Part shown: in pieces, positions 44,466 to 56,249 of the stretch | How the letters are laid out: every line of letters begins with the position of its first letter | Position numbering within the stretch: position 1 is the stretch's first letter | Origin: Anisodus tanguticus | Taxonomy: Eukaryota > Streptophyta > Magnoliopsida > Solanales > Solanaceae | Length of the DNA: 64,000 nt | NCBI GenBank assembly: GCA_034509755.1 | Contig: CM067542.1 | Coordinates: 18,915,001-18,979,000, forward strand | Direction of reading: 5' to 3' | Translations under genes and position numbers: made by a program | The notes under the pieces: model-generated | Told to the model about the DNA's origin: nothing | The model's input: only the letters and a program-made list of their open reading frames with translations | The model's database searches: none

Positions 44466-46216
44466 ATGGATCATAGATCATCGATAGAGAGCGGAGGAGG
44501 AAGTATTCATCTAGAGATAAATGGGATGTTGAGTATGAGAGAAAGTGGTGGTCCAACAATTTTTGAACCTCAAACTCATAGTCCAATTGAGACAAAGAAC
44601 AGCAGCACAGCTAATTCTGTTTCTCTGAAAAGGCGAGCTGTTCGTGCACCGGAGAAGAAGATTACCCTCTTTGCTCTGAGGCTAGCAGTGCTGGAAAAAG
44701 CAGCAACTGGACTAGGAACACTTGGTTTCATATGGGCAACAGTTGTTCTTCTTGGTGGCTTTGCCATCACTTTGGACACAACAGATTTTTGGGTCATAAC
44801 AACTATTTTGCTGATTGAAGGAACAAGAATCTTTAGTAGGAGTCATGAGCTTGAGTGGCAACACCAAGCAACATGGTCTATTGCTGATGTGGGAATTAGT
44901 AGCTTTCGCGCGATTAAATCCAGCACAAGAACCATTGTCAAAGCTGCAAAAGCGATTTTCAAGCCTATTTCTAATGTTACAATGGCAAGCAGCAGGGAAG
45001 TTGCAAGGAATTCGCAACAGACAGCTCGCAGGAAATGGGACAAGCGGAGGATGCCAACGCGAATGTGGACTAGTTCAGAGGTTCCTCTGCTTCCCTATGC
45101 GCGATGGATGTTCATAGCAAGAAATGTCAGTAAGATGCTGTACTGGCTCCAAATCTTATCTGCAACAGCATGTTTGGTGCTTTCGTTGATGAAGCTTGTC
45201 GTGAGGAACTTTGGTGAAATTGCTAAAGGAGATACCGACAAGAGGAACAGGAAAAGCGCACTACTTATATTCTACTCCCTCGCGTTCACAGAGGCATTGC
45301 TTTTTCTCTTGGAAAAAGCCTATTGGGAATGGAAGATCAACTTTTGTAGATTGTTGGAGGAGGTGAACAAAGAGTGTGAATTGGGGCCATCAGGTATGTT
45401 GTTTTTTAAAAGACGGTGTAGCAAAGAAGTTGAAAGTATCGACTGAAATTGTCTCTATTTTTTTTATTGAACATAGAGAGCTTTAAATAGCCAATTTCAA
45501 AACAGAAAATCTACTACATTTAAATTTAAATTTAAACTTAAACAAAGACTCCTTCTACAACTAAACTACTTATTATTCTAGTAAATCAGTGGTAACAGAA
45601 GCAATTTTCAACAGGTATGACTTCTGTCAGAAGGTTTTTTTATGATGCTTATTCAAGATGTGTTAATGGGAGCATATTTGATGGTCTTAAGATGGACATG
45701 GTTTCATTTGCTATGGAACTCCTAGACTCTAGCTCACCTGATGAACAGCTCATTGGTGCTCAAATTTTGAGAAAATTTGCTACGAGTCCACGGTTATGTG
45801 ATGACACCCTTCAGAAGATTGGTACAAACATAATAGTAATGGAGAGGTTGGTTGAGATGCTGAATTGGAAAGACATCCAAGAAGAAGAGTTAAGGCTATC
45901 AGCAGCAGAGATCATATCAAAACTTACTGGTAAAAAGCAAAATTCACTTCGTGTGGCTGGGATACCTGGTGCTATGGAGTCCATATCTTCACTTCTCCAA
46001 ATCAGCAGGAGTCCTAGTGGAGCAAGTGATGAAATCTGTGAAAAGAGGATTATCTTTGATAATGAAAACTATGGATTTTGGACATTTAACCATTTGGGGC
46101 TCCTCATTCTGAAGAAACTTGCCCGTGACCACGATAACTGTGGAAAGATAGGCAATACTAGAGGTCTTCTGCCCAAGATTATAGAGTTCACACAAGTAGG
46201 AGATGTTGGAAATTAG
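44466..46216 (+). pseudogene. Membrane-anchored ARM-repeat protein gene, copy A, 3' part lost to an LTR insertion
   Basis: Exon 1 is 44466-45393 (309 codons plus one base) and exon 2 starts at 45615. The GT-AG intron of 221 bp splices in frame (S-G-MTSVRRFF). The start MDHRSSIES at 44466 is preferred over an upstream non-ATG extension because of its 'aaaaatgga' context. Predicted membrane helices lie at residues about 82-102, 106-120, 224-246 and 264-283, with a basic loop between the second and third. From residue about 340 the exon 2 product contains armadillo-like helices (SPDEQLIGAQILRKFA, LRLSAAEIISKLTG, AGIPGAMESISSLL). It resembles plant ARM-repeat proteins of unknown function with N-terminal membrane segments. 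The frame enters the copia LTR at 46204 and stops at 46214, so roughly the last third or more is missing. Confidence 0.82.
45394..45614 (+). other. Intron 1 of the ARM-repeat gene (copy A)
   Basis: It is bounded by CAG|GTATGT and TTTCAACAG|GT, a good plant donor and acceptor. It is 221 bp long, T-rich, with in-frame stops. Splicing is phase 1 and joins exon 1 to exon 2 without frame loss. Confidence 0.8.
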
Positions 46217-47454
46217 CCTTTGGCGGGAGTTGCGACCGACCAACTTTAACGGCTTAAACACTAGTGTTACGTATGTTGGAGAATCCGGTTCTTCACACAT
46301 GCATGATGTACTAAGTACGTAGATAACCGTAGGGCCAAGAATCGTCAAATTTCATTGAGAAATGAAAGAGATATTGGTTCACGAAGTAAGGTGTTTGAAG
46401 CATGGAAAAGTGTGGTGTGTGATCAATTCTCCCTCATCGGTAGAGGAAGAAAGAATTGTTGTGTATATAATACTTGAAATTGGTTTGGGGTTTGGGACCC
46501 CAAGGGGTATCCCATGTGTTTAAAGGAGGGAGGACCTAGATGTGCTTCGGTTCAAGTAAAGACCACACGCGCGCGCCGCCGCCGCCGGTCCGGTTCGGGT
46601 TCTCGGGTTCTCGGGTTCTCGGGTTCACGGGTCACGGGTCGTGGGTCGTGGGGCGTGGGCCTTCGATATTATCTTTTTGGGCCAGAAAACTTTGCCAGAA
46701 GTACGAGTTTGATCCCGAAGTTTCGGATGTGCGGTTTGGACCGAAGTCTTTCGGATGTACGGTTTGGTCCCTGAAGTTTCAAGATGTACAGTTTGGTCCC
46801 CGAAGTTTTCAGAAAATCAGAATTTCGACGGTCCGAACAGAAACGTCCAGCACTCAATTCAGCCATTTATTTTGGCTGAATTACACCTCTATAATGGCCA
46901 ATCCGTTGGCATTTTTCACCATTTATTTTGGTGGATTAACTACCTCCATAATGGCCATTATTTGGCCAATAATGGCTGTTATGGGGGCGAGTTAAACAGC
47001 CCTCCCTCACCTATATAAACACCCCTTATACCATTGTTGAGGAGGACTTAACATACACGAAAATACACAAAGCAAAAATCAGTTTCTTCCTAATCTTCCA
47101 AGCATCATTTCATTGCTCAATATTCTTCACGGTAGCTTTTGAGTTTCCTTTGCTCAATAGTTCCATTCTTGTTTTATCTTGGGAGACGAATTGTCCGGGA
47201 CGTATAAAGGATACATACGGGGCAATATTGTCTTAAGGACAGAGTGCCACACTCGACTCAAAGCATAAACAACTTTCCGTTTTCTTGTTCAACAAAAGTG
47301 TAATTTCAATTTTGTTGTTATATTGTAATTTTCAGCTTTCTTGTTGAATTGTAATTTCAATTCCTACATAAGCGATTACTTGTAATTTCCGTTTCTGCAA
47401 ATCCTTGTAAACCAACAACTTAAGACAATATCTTGCTTACGGTAATGCAATAAC
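46204..47454 (+). repeat. LTR 1 of the tandem copia array, plus leader
   Basis: It starts TGTTGGAAATTAGCC exactly where the host frame breaks. TATA box 'ctatataaac' is at 47011-47020. A minisatellite of four approximately 29-bp units ('gtacagtttggtccctgaag'-type) occupies 46701-46815. The inner LTR end cannot be fixed, because every LTR here is followed by the same leader or is truncated. Gag ATG at 47455 sets an upper bound. Many CAG sites of the clean copy (62938 onward) read CGG or CGAG here. Confidence 0.82.
47012..47018 (+). promoter_or_regulatory. LTR TATA box
   Basis: TATATAA in 'cctcacctatataaacaccc', repeated at 53158-53164 (LTR 2) and 63753-63759 (LTR 4). Transcription would start about 30 bp downstream. 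Confidence 0.65.
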
Positions 47455-48540
47455 ATGGCTGGAAATATGACCGATGTTTGCTACTGCTGTCGCCTCTCGA
47501 GGCAATGTTCTTTCGCCTTCCCGTCATCGCGCCGCTTCGCCCAAGGCGGTAACTCCGCCGGCCTCACTTTGCTTGCTTGCTGCTTGCTCATGTTCAAGGC
47601 GTAACACTGCTGCCTTCCCGATCGTTGGAGCTCCACCCTCTTCATCACACCACCATGATCGCCCTGAAAAATTCATGGGATCGAATTCAAAAGATGGCGA
47701 CAAAAGATCTTGTTTTACTTAACGATTATGGGCATGGCCCGGTTCCTTACGGAAGATCCTCCACAAGTGGAGATGAAATGGACTCTTCGCCCAATGAAAC
47801 GGGTGAAGGGGGCCTTGGTATCCATGTCATTAATGGCATGAAGATGGTTCGTGACGCATGGAATCATAGCGATTTCATGTGCAAGAACTATATCGAACTC
47901 GCTTAGCAGACCCTCTCTACACGGTCTATTGCACCGTTGGCACCGCCAAAGAGCGTGGGAAAAGCGCAAAAGAAGTACAACGCACAAGATGCGGGTACTA
48001 AGAAGTTCATCGTTGGGAAATTTCTAAAATTCCAAATGGTGGACAGCAAGACGATGATGTCCCAAGTCCGGGAATTTCGAGATGATTCTACATCACCTGG
48101 ATTTGGAAGGACTAAAACCAAACGAGCAATTTTTGGTTGCATCGGCGATTGAGAAGTTACCTCCTTCATGGAATGAGTTTATGAGTTACTTGAAACTCAA
48201 GACAAAGGAGATGACCTTTGAAGAGCTTGTTATCAAGCGCAAATCCGGGAAGATAATAAGAAGACCTTGCCAAAGGGTAGACAACCTGCCGAGGCGAAGG
48301 CGAATGGGCGAGGCCAAAGGGAACTCAAGCAAGAAGCGGAAGTTCCGGAAAGACGGCAAAGCCCCCTGCGGCGAGAGATGTTCGGAGGTAATTGTCATCA
48401 CTTTGTGGGAAACCTGGTCATAGGATCAAGGAATGCCGCAAGCTCAAGACCGAGCAACAACGAAAGCCAAGTCAAAAGGCAAGGCTCAAGCAAACGTCGT
48501 CAAGGACACGCTCTGGATGACATGATCGAGGAATTCTCTG
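47455..48540 (+). pseudogene. Copia gag, tandem element 1
   Basis: Starts at ATG 47455 (MAGNMTDV). The HHDRPEKFMGSN segment, EDEMDSSPNETGE-like text and a capsid core with LHHLDLEGLKPNEQFLVAS, IEKLPPSWNEFMSYLK and MTFEELVIK are spread over three frames. The zinc knuckle near 48390-48436 is shifted at 'cactttgtggg', where the expected codon junction contains CTG. Element 2 has 'cacgtggg' at the same place. Frame breaks coincide with CAG/CTG sites, so the gene may be less damaged than it looks. Confidence 0.8.
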
Positions 48541-49860
48541 CGGTGGTGCTAGAAGCCAACTTGGTGGAGAATCCGATGCGGTGGTGGGTGGACACGGGTG
48601 CAACAAGACACATCTGTTCCAACAAAGATGCCTTCTCCACGTACACTCCGGTCTCAGACAAGAAGCGTTTGTTCATGGGCAACAACGCTTCATCGGACGT
48701 GCTAGGGGTTGGAAAGGTGGTCACGAAGATGACTTAGGCAAGGAACTCACTCGAAGGAAGTGATGCACGTCCCGGATATTAGAAGAAATCTAGTTTACGG
48801 ACCTTTATTGGTTAATGCTTTGGTTTTAGGCTAGTGTTTGAATCAAATAAATTTGTACTCACTAAAAATGGCACATTTGTGGGGAGGGGCTTCGTCTGTG
48901 AAGGCCTCTTCAAAGTGAATGCCATGTACGTATTGCGTCAAGGAAATAAAGTTGAGTCTTCTTCTTATTTGCTTGAGTCTTCTAATTTATGGCATCATAG
49001 ATTAGGACACGTAAACTACAAGTCTATTCAAAGGTGGTAAAGATGGAGTTGTTGCCTTCTATCGACATAAACCCAACATAAGTGTGAGGTGTGCGTAGAG
49101 GCAAAACTTACTAAGCTTCCTTTTCGATCGTCGAAAGGAATACCGCTCCTCTAGAACTTATTCACACAGATATATGTGATTTGAAGTTTGTACAAACTAG
49201 AGGGGGAACAAGTACTTTGTGACATTTATAGATGATAGCACAAGGTATTGTTACCTTTACTTGTTGAAAAGTAAGGATGAAGCCTTTGAAGCGTTTCGAC
49301 GTTACAAAGCAGAAGTTGAGAATCAACTTAGCCTACGGATCAAATCCATTCGTAGCGATAGAGGGGAGAATATGTAGCGCCTTTTGAGGAATATTGTGCC
49401 CAAGAAGGCATTATTCATCAAACGACGGCTCCATACTCACCTCAATCAAACGGTGTGGCGGAACGTAAGAACCGCACATTAAAGGAAATGATGAATGCCT
49501 TGCTTATCAATTCCGGACTTCCCCAAAACATGTGGGGAGAAGCGTCCTTACCGCTAATACGATTCGAACGAGTCCCACATAAAGGTAAGGACAAAACTCC
49601 ATATGAATCATGGAAAGGAAAGAAACCCACCTACAAGTATTTTAAGGTGTGGGGTTGTCGGCAAAGGTTGAAGTACCTAAGCCAAAGCGAGGTCAAGATT
49701 GGACCAAAGATGTAGATTGCATATTCATCGGATATGCAAATAACGATAGTGCTTATCGCTTCTTAGTGCATAAGTCGGATATTCCGAGATATCCACCGGG
49801 GTACAATAATGGAATCAAGGAATGCTCTATTCTTTGAAAGTACCTTTCCTAGAAAGGAGA
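48541..49860 (+). pseudogene. Copia protease and integrase, tandem element 1
   Basis: Protease: MRWWVDTGATRHICSNKDAF near 48577-48640 (DTG). Pre-integrase: NLWHHRLGHVNYKSIQR near 48985 and CEVCVEAKLTKLPF near 49085. Integrase: LELIHTDICDL, FIDDSTRYCYLYLLKSK, a DRGGE-type block near 49360, PYSPQSNGVAERKNRTLKEMMNALLINSGL at 49435-49520, then the KVWGC and CIFIGYA blocks. Single-base gains or losses interrupt the frame about every 200-300 bp. Confidence 0.82.
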
Positions 49861-50079
49861 AAGACATAACCTCTCGCAAGCGAAGTTATGCACAAAGCTC
49901 TCAAGAACCGGGAGTCCTTGGCGCCGGATCTAAATGGTTCGGATCTAGCGAATCTCGAGGTGGGTGAACATCCGGAATCTAGTGTTCAGATTCTCGAACT
50001 TGGAGACTCCGAGAGATGGATCTAAGGCGAAGTAAAAGGGCCGGGAAGGATAAATCCTTCGGTCCCGACTTTGTAGCTT

Positions 50080-51631
50080 ACATGGTTAATGATGAACCAA
50101 GGACAATTGCTCGGGCGTTGTCAACTCCGAAGCACCGCTGCGGAAAGAAGCTATTGAGAGGGAAATAAGCTCCATTCGCATAACCATACTTGGGAGTTGG
50201 TTGATCTTCCTCCGGAAATAAACCGTTGGGTTGTAAATGGATACTCAAACGGAAATACAAGGCGGATGGGTCTATAGACAAGTACAAGGCCGGGTTGGTA
50301 GTCAAGGGCTATCGACGGACGAAGGCTTTGACTACTTTGACACATACTCTCCGGTATCCGGATGACATCCATACGGGTATTTATTGCGATCGCGACTTTG
50401 CGTGACCTTGAGATACACCGGATGGATGTTAAGACGGCCTTCCTAAATGGTGATTTGGAAGAAGAAATTTATATGGACCAACCCGAGGGGTACGTGGTTC
50501 AAGGGCAAGAGAAGAAAGTCGTCGACTTATCAAATCTCTGTATGGGCTGAAACAAGCCCCGAAACAATGGCACGAAAAATTTGATAGTACTCTACTATCG
50601 AAGGGGTTCGCCATTAATGAGTGTGATAAATGTGTTTACACGAAAGGTAACTACGACTCATTTGTTATGATATGCACGTATGTAGACGACATGTTGATCA
50701 CGGGAAGCGATCCTAGGATAATCCTAGAGACTAAGAACATGTTGAAACAATGCTTCGACATGAAAGATATGGGTATCGCGAGATGTCATCCTAGGGATTA
50801 AAATCTCTAAGACGTCGACGGATTTGGTCTTATCTCGGTCTCACTACATCGAGGATGTTTTGAGAAAGTTCAAGATGTTAGACAGTTCTCCGATAGCGTC
50901 ACCAATGGATATAAATCATAAGCTTGATAAAAATCTTGGTGCACCTGTATACCAGGAGCGATATGCACAGGTAATCGGTAGTTTGATGTATATAACAAAG
51001 CGCACCCGACACGATATTGCTTACGCGAGTCAATAAGTTGGCTAGGTTCACCCGTAATCCAAGTGATAATCACTTTGGAAGGCGTTGAATCGGGTATTAC
51101 AATACACGAAATACACGTTAAACTTCGGGTTACACTATTCGAGATATCCAGTGTACTAGAGGGGTACGGTGATGCAAACTGGATATCGATATAGAGAACA
51201 CCAAGTCCACCAGTGGGTATATATTTACAATTGGTGGTGGGGCTGTATCTTGGAAATCCTCTAAGCAAACTTGCATCGCCCGATCCACGATGGAATCGGA
51301 GTTTATCGCTTTAGACAAAGCAGGAGAAGAAGCTGAGTGGCTTCATGACTTCTTAGAGGATGTTCCGTGTTGGAACAAACCCGTACCTTCGGTAATGATC
51401 CATTGCGACAGTCAGTCGGCTCTAGGAAGGGCACGGAATGTTATGTACAACGGCAAGTCTCGTCATATTCGACGGAGGCATAAGACCGTTAGGCAACTGA
51501 TCACCACGGGTATAATATCCATTGATTACATCAAGTCAAAGGATAATATAGCAGACCCATTGACAAAGGGCCTACTCAAGGATCAGATGGCTTGCCTGTC
51601 TAGGGGAATGGGCTTAAAACCCAAAATATAA
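50080..51631 (+). pseudogene. Copia RT and RNase H, tandem element 1
   Basis: RT: HTWELVDLPP, IDKYKARLVVKGY, LEIHRMDVKTAFLNGDLEEE, LYGLKQAPKQWHEKF, CTYVDDMLITG near 50670-50702, FDMKDMG and TKRTRHDIAYA. RNase H (51290-51631): STMESEFIALDKAGEEAEWL, IHCDSQSALGRARNVMYNGKSRHIRRRHKTVRQL and NIADPLTKGL, ending at a natural stop. The RNase H part is intact over 113 codons. Confidence 0.84.
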
Positions 51632-52268
51632 GGACCAATACAGTGGTAACCCAACCTTACGAACTGGAGATCCCAGTAATTTGGTTCAATGGGAAAACTA
51701 AGCTGTAAAGGTTCAGTTGATCGCTTCAGTAGAAGCATGAGCACTTCGGATAGTGATTTCTGAAAAGAAACACCAAATCCAAAGCCGTTCCCGCGATAGA
51801 CATTAAGTGCTATCTGCAGTATGGGTAAAGGTTAAGTTTTCAAAACCTGTAATGATCCTCAACAGTTGAGGCTAGGTTCTTGGGAAACTTTTAATGGTTC
51901 CTAACACTTGTGAAGTGGGGTATAGCAGGATACCTTGTAGGAGACCACCTATTTAAGTGCGAGGACAGGCCGCCTCAAAATGAACGCACTTAAGAATCCA
52001 AGACGTTGTCCATGGCCAAAACGGACAAAACATTACGAAGAAGAGAGTAAGGGAATTTGTTGTGTTGGTATCATTGTCTTGGCTTACACTAAACACTGAC
52101 GGTTCAAGACATCACGTTCACCGCGCAGTAAGTAAGTCCGATGGTATTCAACTATGGAAGGTTCAAAGCGAGGCTACCTCTCCTTATGCAACATCGGTCC
52201 ATTTGAAATATTCTTTGGAAATGAAAAGACACCATGTGAGTGCGCCAAAATCTCTTTCAAGAGGGGAT
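51632..52268 (+). other. 3' untranslated region and polypurine tract of tandem element 1
   Basis: About 620 bp of non-coding sequence ends in the polypurine tract 'caagagggga' (52257-52266) just before LTR 2 (TGTTGG at 52269). The same arrangement is seen in element 2 (57780-58427). Confidence 0.75.
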
Positions 52269-53600
52269 TGTTGGAAATTAGCCTTTGGCGGGAGTTGCGA
52301 CCGACCAACTTTAACGGCTTAAACACTAGTGTTACGTATGTTGGAGAATCCGGTTCTTCACACATGCATGATGTACTAAGTACGTAGATAACCGTAGGGC
52401 CAAGAATCGTCAAATTTCATTGAGAAATGAAAGAGATATTGGTTCACGAAGTAAGGTGTTTGAAGCATGGAAAAGTGTGGTGTGTGATCAATTCTCCCTC
52501 ATCGGTAGAGGAAGAAAGAATTGTTGTGTATATAATACTTGAAATTGGTTTGGGGTTTGGGACCCCAAGGGTATCCCATGTGTTTAAAGGAGGGAGGACC
52601 TAGATGTGCTTCGGTTCAAGTAAAGACCACACGCGCGCCGCCGCCCGCCGCCGCCCGTCCGGTCCGGTTCGGTTCCGGGTTCGGGTTCCGGGTTCTCGGG
52701 TTCTCGGGTTCACGGGTCACGGGTCGTGGGTCGTGGGTCGTGGGTCGTGGGCTGTGGGCTGTGGGCTGTGGGCCTTCTGATATTATCTTTTTGGGCCAGA
52801 AAACTTTGCCAGAAGTACAGTTTGATCCCGAAGTTTCGGATGTGCGGTTTGGACCGAGAAGTCTTTCGGATGTACGGTTTGGTCCCCGAAGTTTCAAGAT
52901 GTACGAGTTTGATCCCCGAAGTTTCAAGATGTACGAGTTTGGTCCCGAAGTTTTTCGAGAAAATCGAATTTCGACGGTCCCGAACGAAACGTCAAAGACT
53001 CAATTGACCATTTATTTTGGGTGAATTACACCTCCTATAATGGCCAATCCGTTGGCATTTTTCACCATTTATTTTGGTGGATTAACTACCTCCATAATAG
53101 CCATTATTTGGCCAATAATGGCTTTTATGGGGGCAGTTAAACAGCCCTCCCTCACCTATATAAACACCCCTTATACCATTGTTGAGGAGGACTTAACATA
53201 CACGAAAATACACAAAGCAAAAATCAGTTTCTTCCTAATCTTTCAAGCATCATTTCATTGCTCAATATTCTTCACGGTAGCTTTTGAGTTTCCTTTGCTC
53301 AATAGTTCCATTCTTTGTTTTATCTTGGGAGACGAATTGTCCGGGACGTATAAAGGATACATACGGGGCAATATTGTCTTAAGGACGAGTGCCACACTCG
53401 ACTCAAAGATAAACAACTTTCCCGTTTTCTTGTTCAACAAAAGTGTAATTTCAATTTTGTTGTTATATTGTAATTTTCAGCTTTCTTGTTGAATTGTAAT
53501 TTCAATTCCTACATAAGCGATTACTTGTAATTTCCGTTTCTGCAAATCCTTGTAAACCAACAACTTAAGACAATATCTTGCTTACGGTAATCGCAATAAC
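52269..53600 (+). repeat. LTR 2 (shared middle LTR) plus leader of the tandem copia array
   Basis: It is both the 3' LTR of element 1 and the 5' LTR of element 2. It carries five minisatellite units (52815-52972) where LTR 1 and LTR 4 have four. TATA box at 53158-53164. Many CAG/CTG sites are altered relative to LTR 4, e.g. 'gtacgagttt' for 'gtacagttt'. Gag ATG of element 2 is at 53601. Confidence 0.82.
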
Positions 53601-54700
53601 ATGGCTGGAAATATGACCGATGTTCTTGCTATCTGCTCGCTGCGCCTCTCGAGGCAATGTTGCTGCCTTCCCCGTCGCTGCCGCGCTATCGCCCAAGGCA
53701 AGTAACTCCGCCGGCCTCGCTCCGCTGCTTCTTTGCTCTGTTCAAGGCGTAACACTGCCTTTGCCTTCCCGACCTTGTGGAGCTCCACCCTCTTCATCAC
53801 ACCACCATGATCGCCCCGAAAAATTCATGGGATCGAGAATTCAAAAGATGGCGGCAAAAGATCTTGTTTTACTTAACGAGTTATGGGCATGGCCCGGTTC
53901 CTTACGGAAGATCCTCCACAAGCTGGAGATGAAATGGACTCTTCGCCCAATGAAACGGGTGAAGGGGGCCTTGGTATCCATGTCATTAATGGCATGAAGA
54001 TGGTTCGTGACGCATGGAATCATAGCGATTTCATGTGCAAGAACTATATACTTCGAATCGCAGCGAGACCCTCTCTACACGGTCTATTGCACCGTTGGCA
54101 ACGCCAAAGAGCCGTGGGAAAAGCGCAAAAGAAGTACAACGCACAAGATGCGGGTACTAAGAAGTTCATCGTTGGGAAATTTCTAAAATTCCAAATGGTG
54201 GACAAGAAGACGAGTGATGTCCCAAGTCCAGAATTTCAGATGATTCTACATCACCTGGATTTGGAAGGACTAAAACCAAACGAGCAGTTTTTGGTTGCAT
54301 CGCTGATTGAGAAGTTACCTCCTTCATGGAATGAGTTTATGAGTTACTTGAAACTCAAGACAAAGGAGATGACCTTTGAAGAGCTTGTTATCAAAGCGCA
54401 AATCCGGGAAGATAATAAGAAGACCTTGCCAAAGGGTAGACAACTCGCCGAGGCGAAGGCGAACTGGCGAGGCCAAAGGGAACTCAAGCAAGAAGCGGAA
54501 GTTCCGGAAAGACGCAAAGCCCCTGCGGCGAGAGATGTTCGAGAGGTAATTGTCATCACGTGGGAAACCTGGTCATAGGATCAAGGAATGCCGCAAGCTC
54601 AAGACCGAGCAACAACAGAAAGCCAAGTCAAAAGGCAAGGCTCAAGCAAACGTCGTCAAGGACACGCTCCCGGATGACATGATCGAGGAATTCTCTGCGG
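53601..54700 (+). pseudogene. Copia gag, tandem element 2
   Basis: Same gene as 47455-48540 (MAGNMTDV start; capsid core open over 231 codons at 53883-54578). Differences from element 1 are mostly small indels at CTG/CAG-containing positions, for example 53620-53700. The zinc knuckle is shifted at 54556-54562. Confidence 0.8.
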
Positions 54701-56030
54701 TGGTGCTAGAAGCCAACTTGGTGGAGAATCCGATGCGATGGTGGGTGGACACGGGTGCAACAAGACACATCTCTGTTCCAACAAAGATGCCTTCTCCACG
54801 TACACTCCGGTCTCCGACAAGAAGCTGTTCATGGGCAACAACGCTTCATCGGACGTGCTAGGGGTTGGAAAGGTGGTCCGAAGATGACTTCCGGCAAGGA
54901 ACTCACTCGAAGGAAGTGATGCACGTCCCGGATATTAGAAGAAATCTAGTTTACGGACCTTTATTGGTTAATGCTTGGTTTTAGGCTAGTGTTTGAATCA
55001 AATAAATTTGTACTCACTAAAAATGGCACATTTGTGGGGAGGGGCTTCGTCCGTGAAGGCCTCTTCAAAGTGAATGCCATGTACGTATTGCGTCAAGGAA
55101 ATAAAGTTGAGTCTTCTTCTTATTTGCTTGAGTCTTCTAATTTATGGCATCATAGATTAGGACACGTAAACTACAAGTCTATTCAAAGGTGGTAAAGATG
55201 GAGTTGTTGCCTTCTATCGACATAAACCCTCAACATAAGTGTGAGGTGTGCGTAGAGGCAAAACTTACTAAGCTTCCTTTTCGATCCGTCGAAAGGAATA
55301 CCGCTCCTCTAGAACTTATTCACACAGATATATGTGATTTGAAGTTTGTACAAACTAGAGGGGGAACAAGTACTTTGTGACATTTATAGATGATAGCACA
55401 AGGTATTGTTACCTTTACTTGTTGAAAAGTAAGGATGAAGCCTTTGAAGCGTTTCGACGTTACAAAGCGAAGTTGAGAATCAACTTAGCCTACGGATCAA
55501 ATCCATTCGTAGCGATAGAGGGGGAGAATATGTAGCGCCTTTTGAGGAATATTGTGCCCAAGAAGGCATTATTCATCAAACGACGACTCCGTACTCACCT
55601 CAATCAAACGGTGTGGCGGAACGTAAGAACCGCACATTAAAGGAAATGATGAATGCCTTGCTTATCAATTCGGACTTCCCCAAAACATGTGGGGAGAAGC
55701 CGTCCTTACCGCTAATACGATTCGAACGAGTCCCACATAAAGGTAAGGACAAAACTCCATATGAATCATGGAAAGGAAAGAAACCCACCTACAAGTATTT
55801 TAAGGTGTGGGGTTGTACGGCAAAGGTTGCAAGTACCTAAGCCAAAGCAGTCAAGATTGGACCAAAGACGCGTAGATTGCATATTCATCGGATATGCAAA
55901 TAACGATAGTGCTTATCGCTTCTTAGTGCATAAGTCGGATATTCCGAGATATCCACCAGGGTACAATAATGGAATCAAGGAATGCTCTATTCTTTGAAAG
56001 TACCTTTCCTAGAAAGGAGAAAGACATAAC
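54701..56030 (+). pseudogene. Copia protease and integrase, tandem element 2
   Basis: Parallel to 48541-49860: WWVDTGATRHI near 54740, CEVCVEAKLTKLPFRSVERNTAPLELIHTDICDL at 55240-55340, NGVAERKNRTLKEMMNALLINS at 55605-55668, and a CIFIGYANNDSAYRFLVHKSDIP block at 55880-55945. The frames are broken at different places than in element 1, so each copy carries independent changes, usually at CAG/CTG. Confidence 0.8.
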
Positions 56031-56249
56031 CTCTCGCAAGCGAAGTTATGCACAAAGCTCTCAAGAACCGGGAGTCCTTGACGCCGGATCTAAATGGTTC
56101 GGATCTAGCGAATCTCGAGGTGGTGAACATCCGGAATCTAGTGTTCCAGATTCTCGAACTTGGAGACTCCGAGAGATGGATCTAAGGCGAAGTAAAAGGG
56201 CCGGGAAGGATAAATCCTTCGGTCCCGACTTTGTAGCTTACATGGTTAA

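Noticed and set aside
46540..46995. Open frame of 151 codons in the copia LTR (also 52539-53024 and 63248-63736)
   Set aside because: It spans a GC repeat and the LTR minisatellite, differs in frame among the LTR copies and does not correspond to a protein family.
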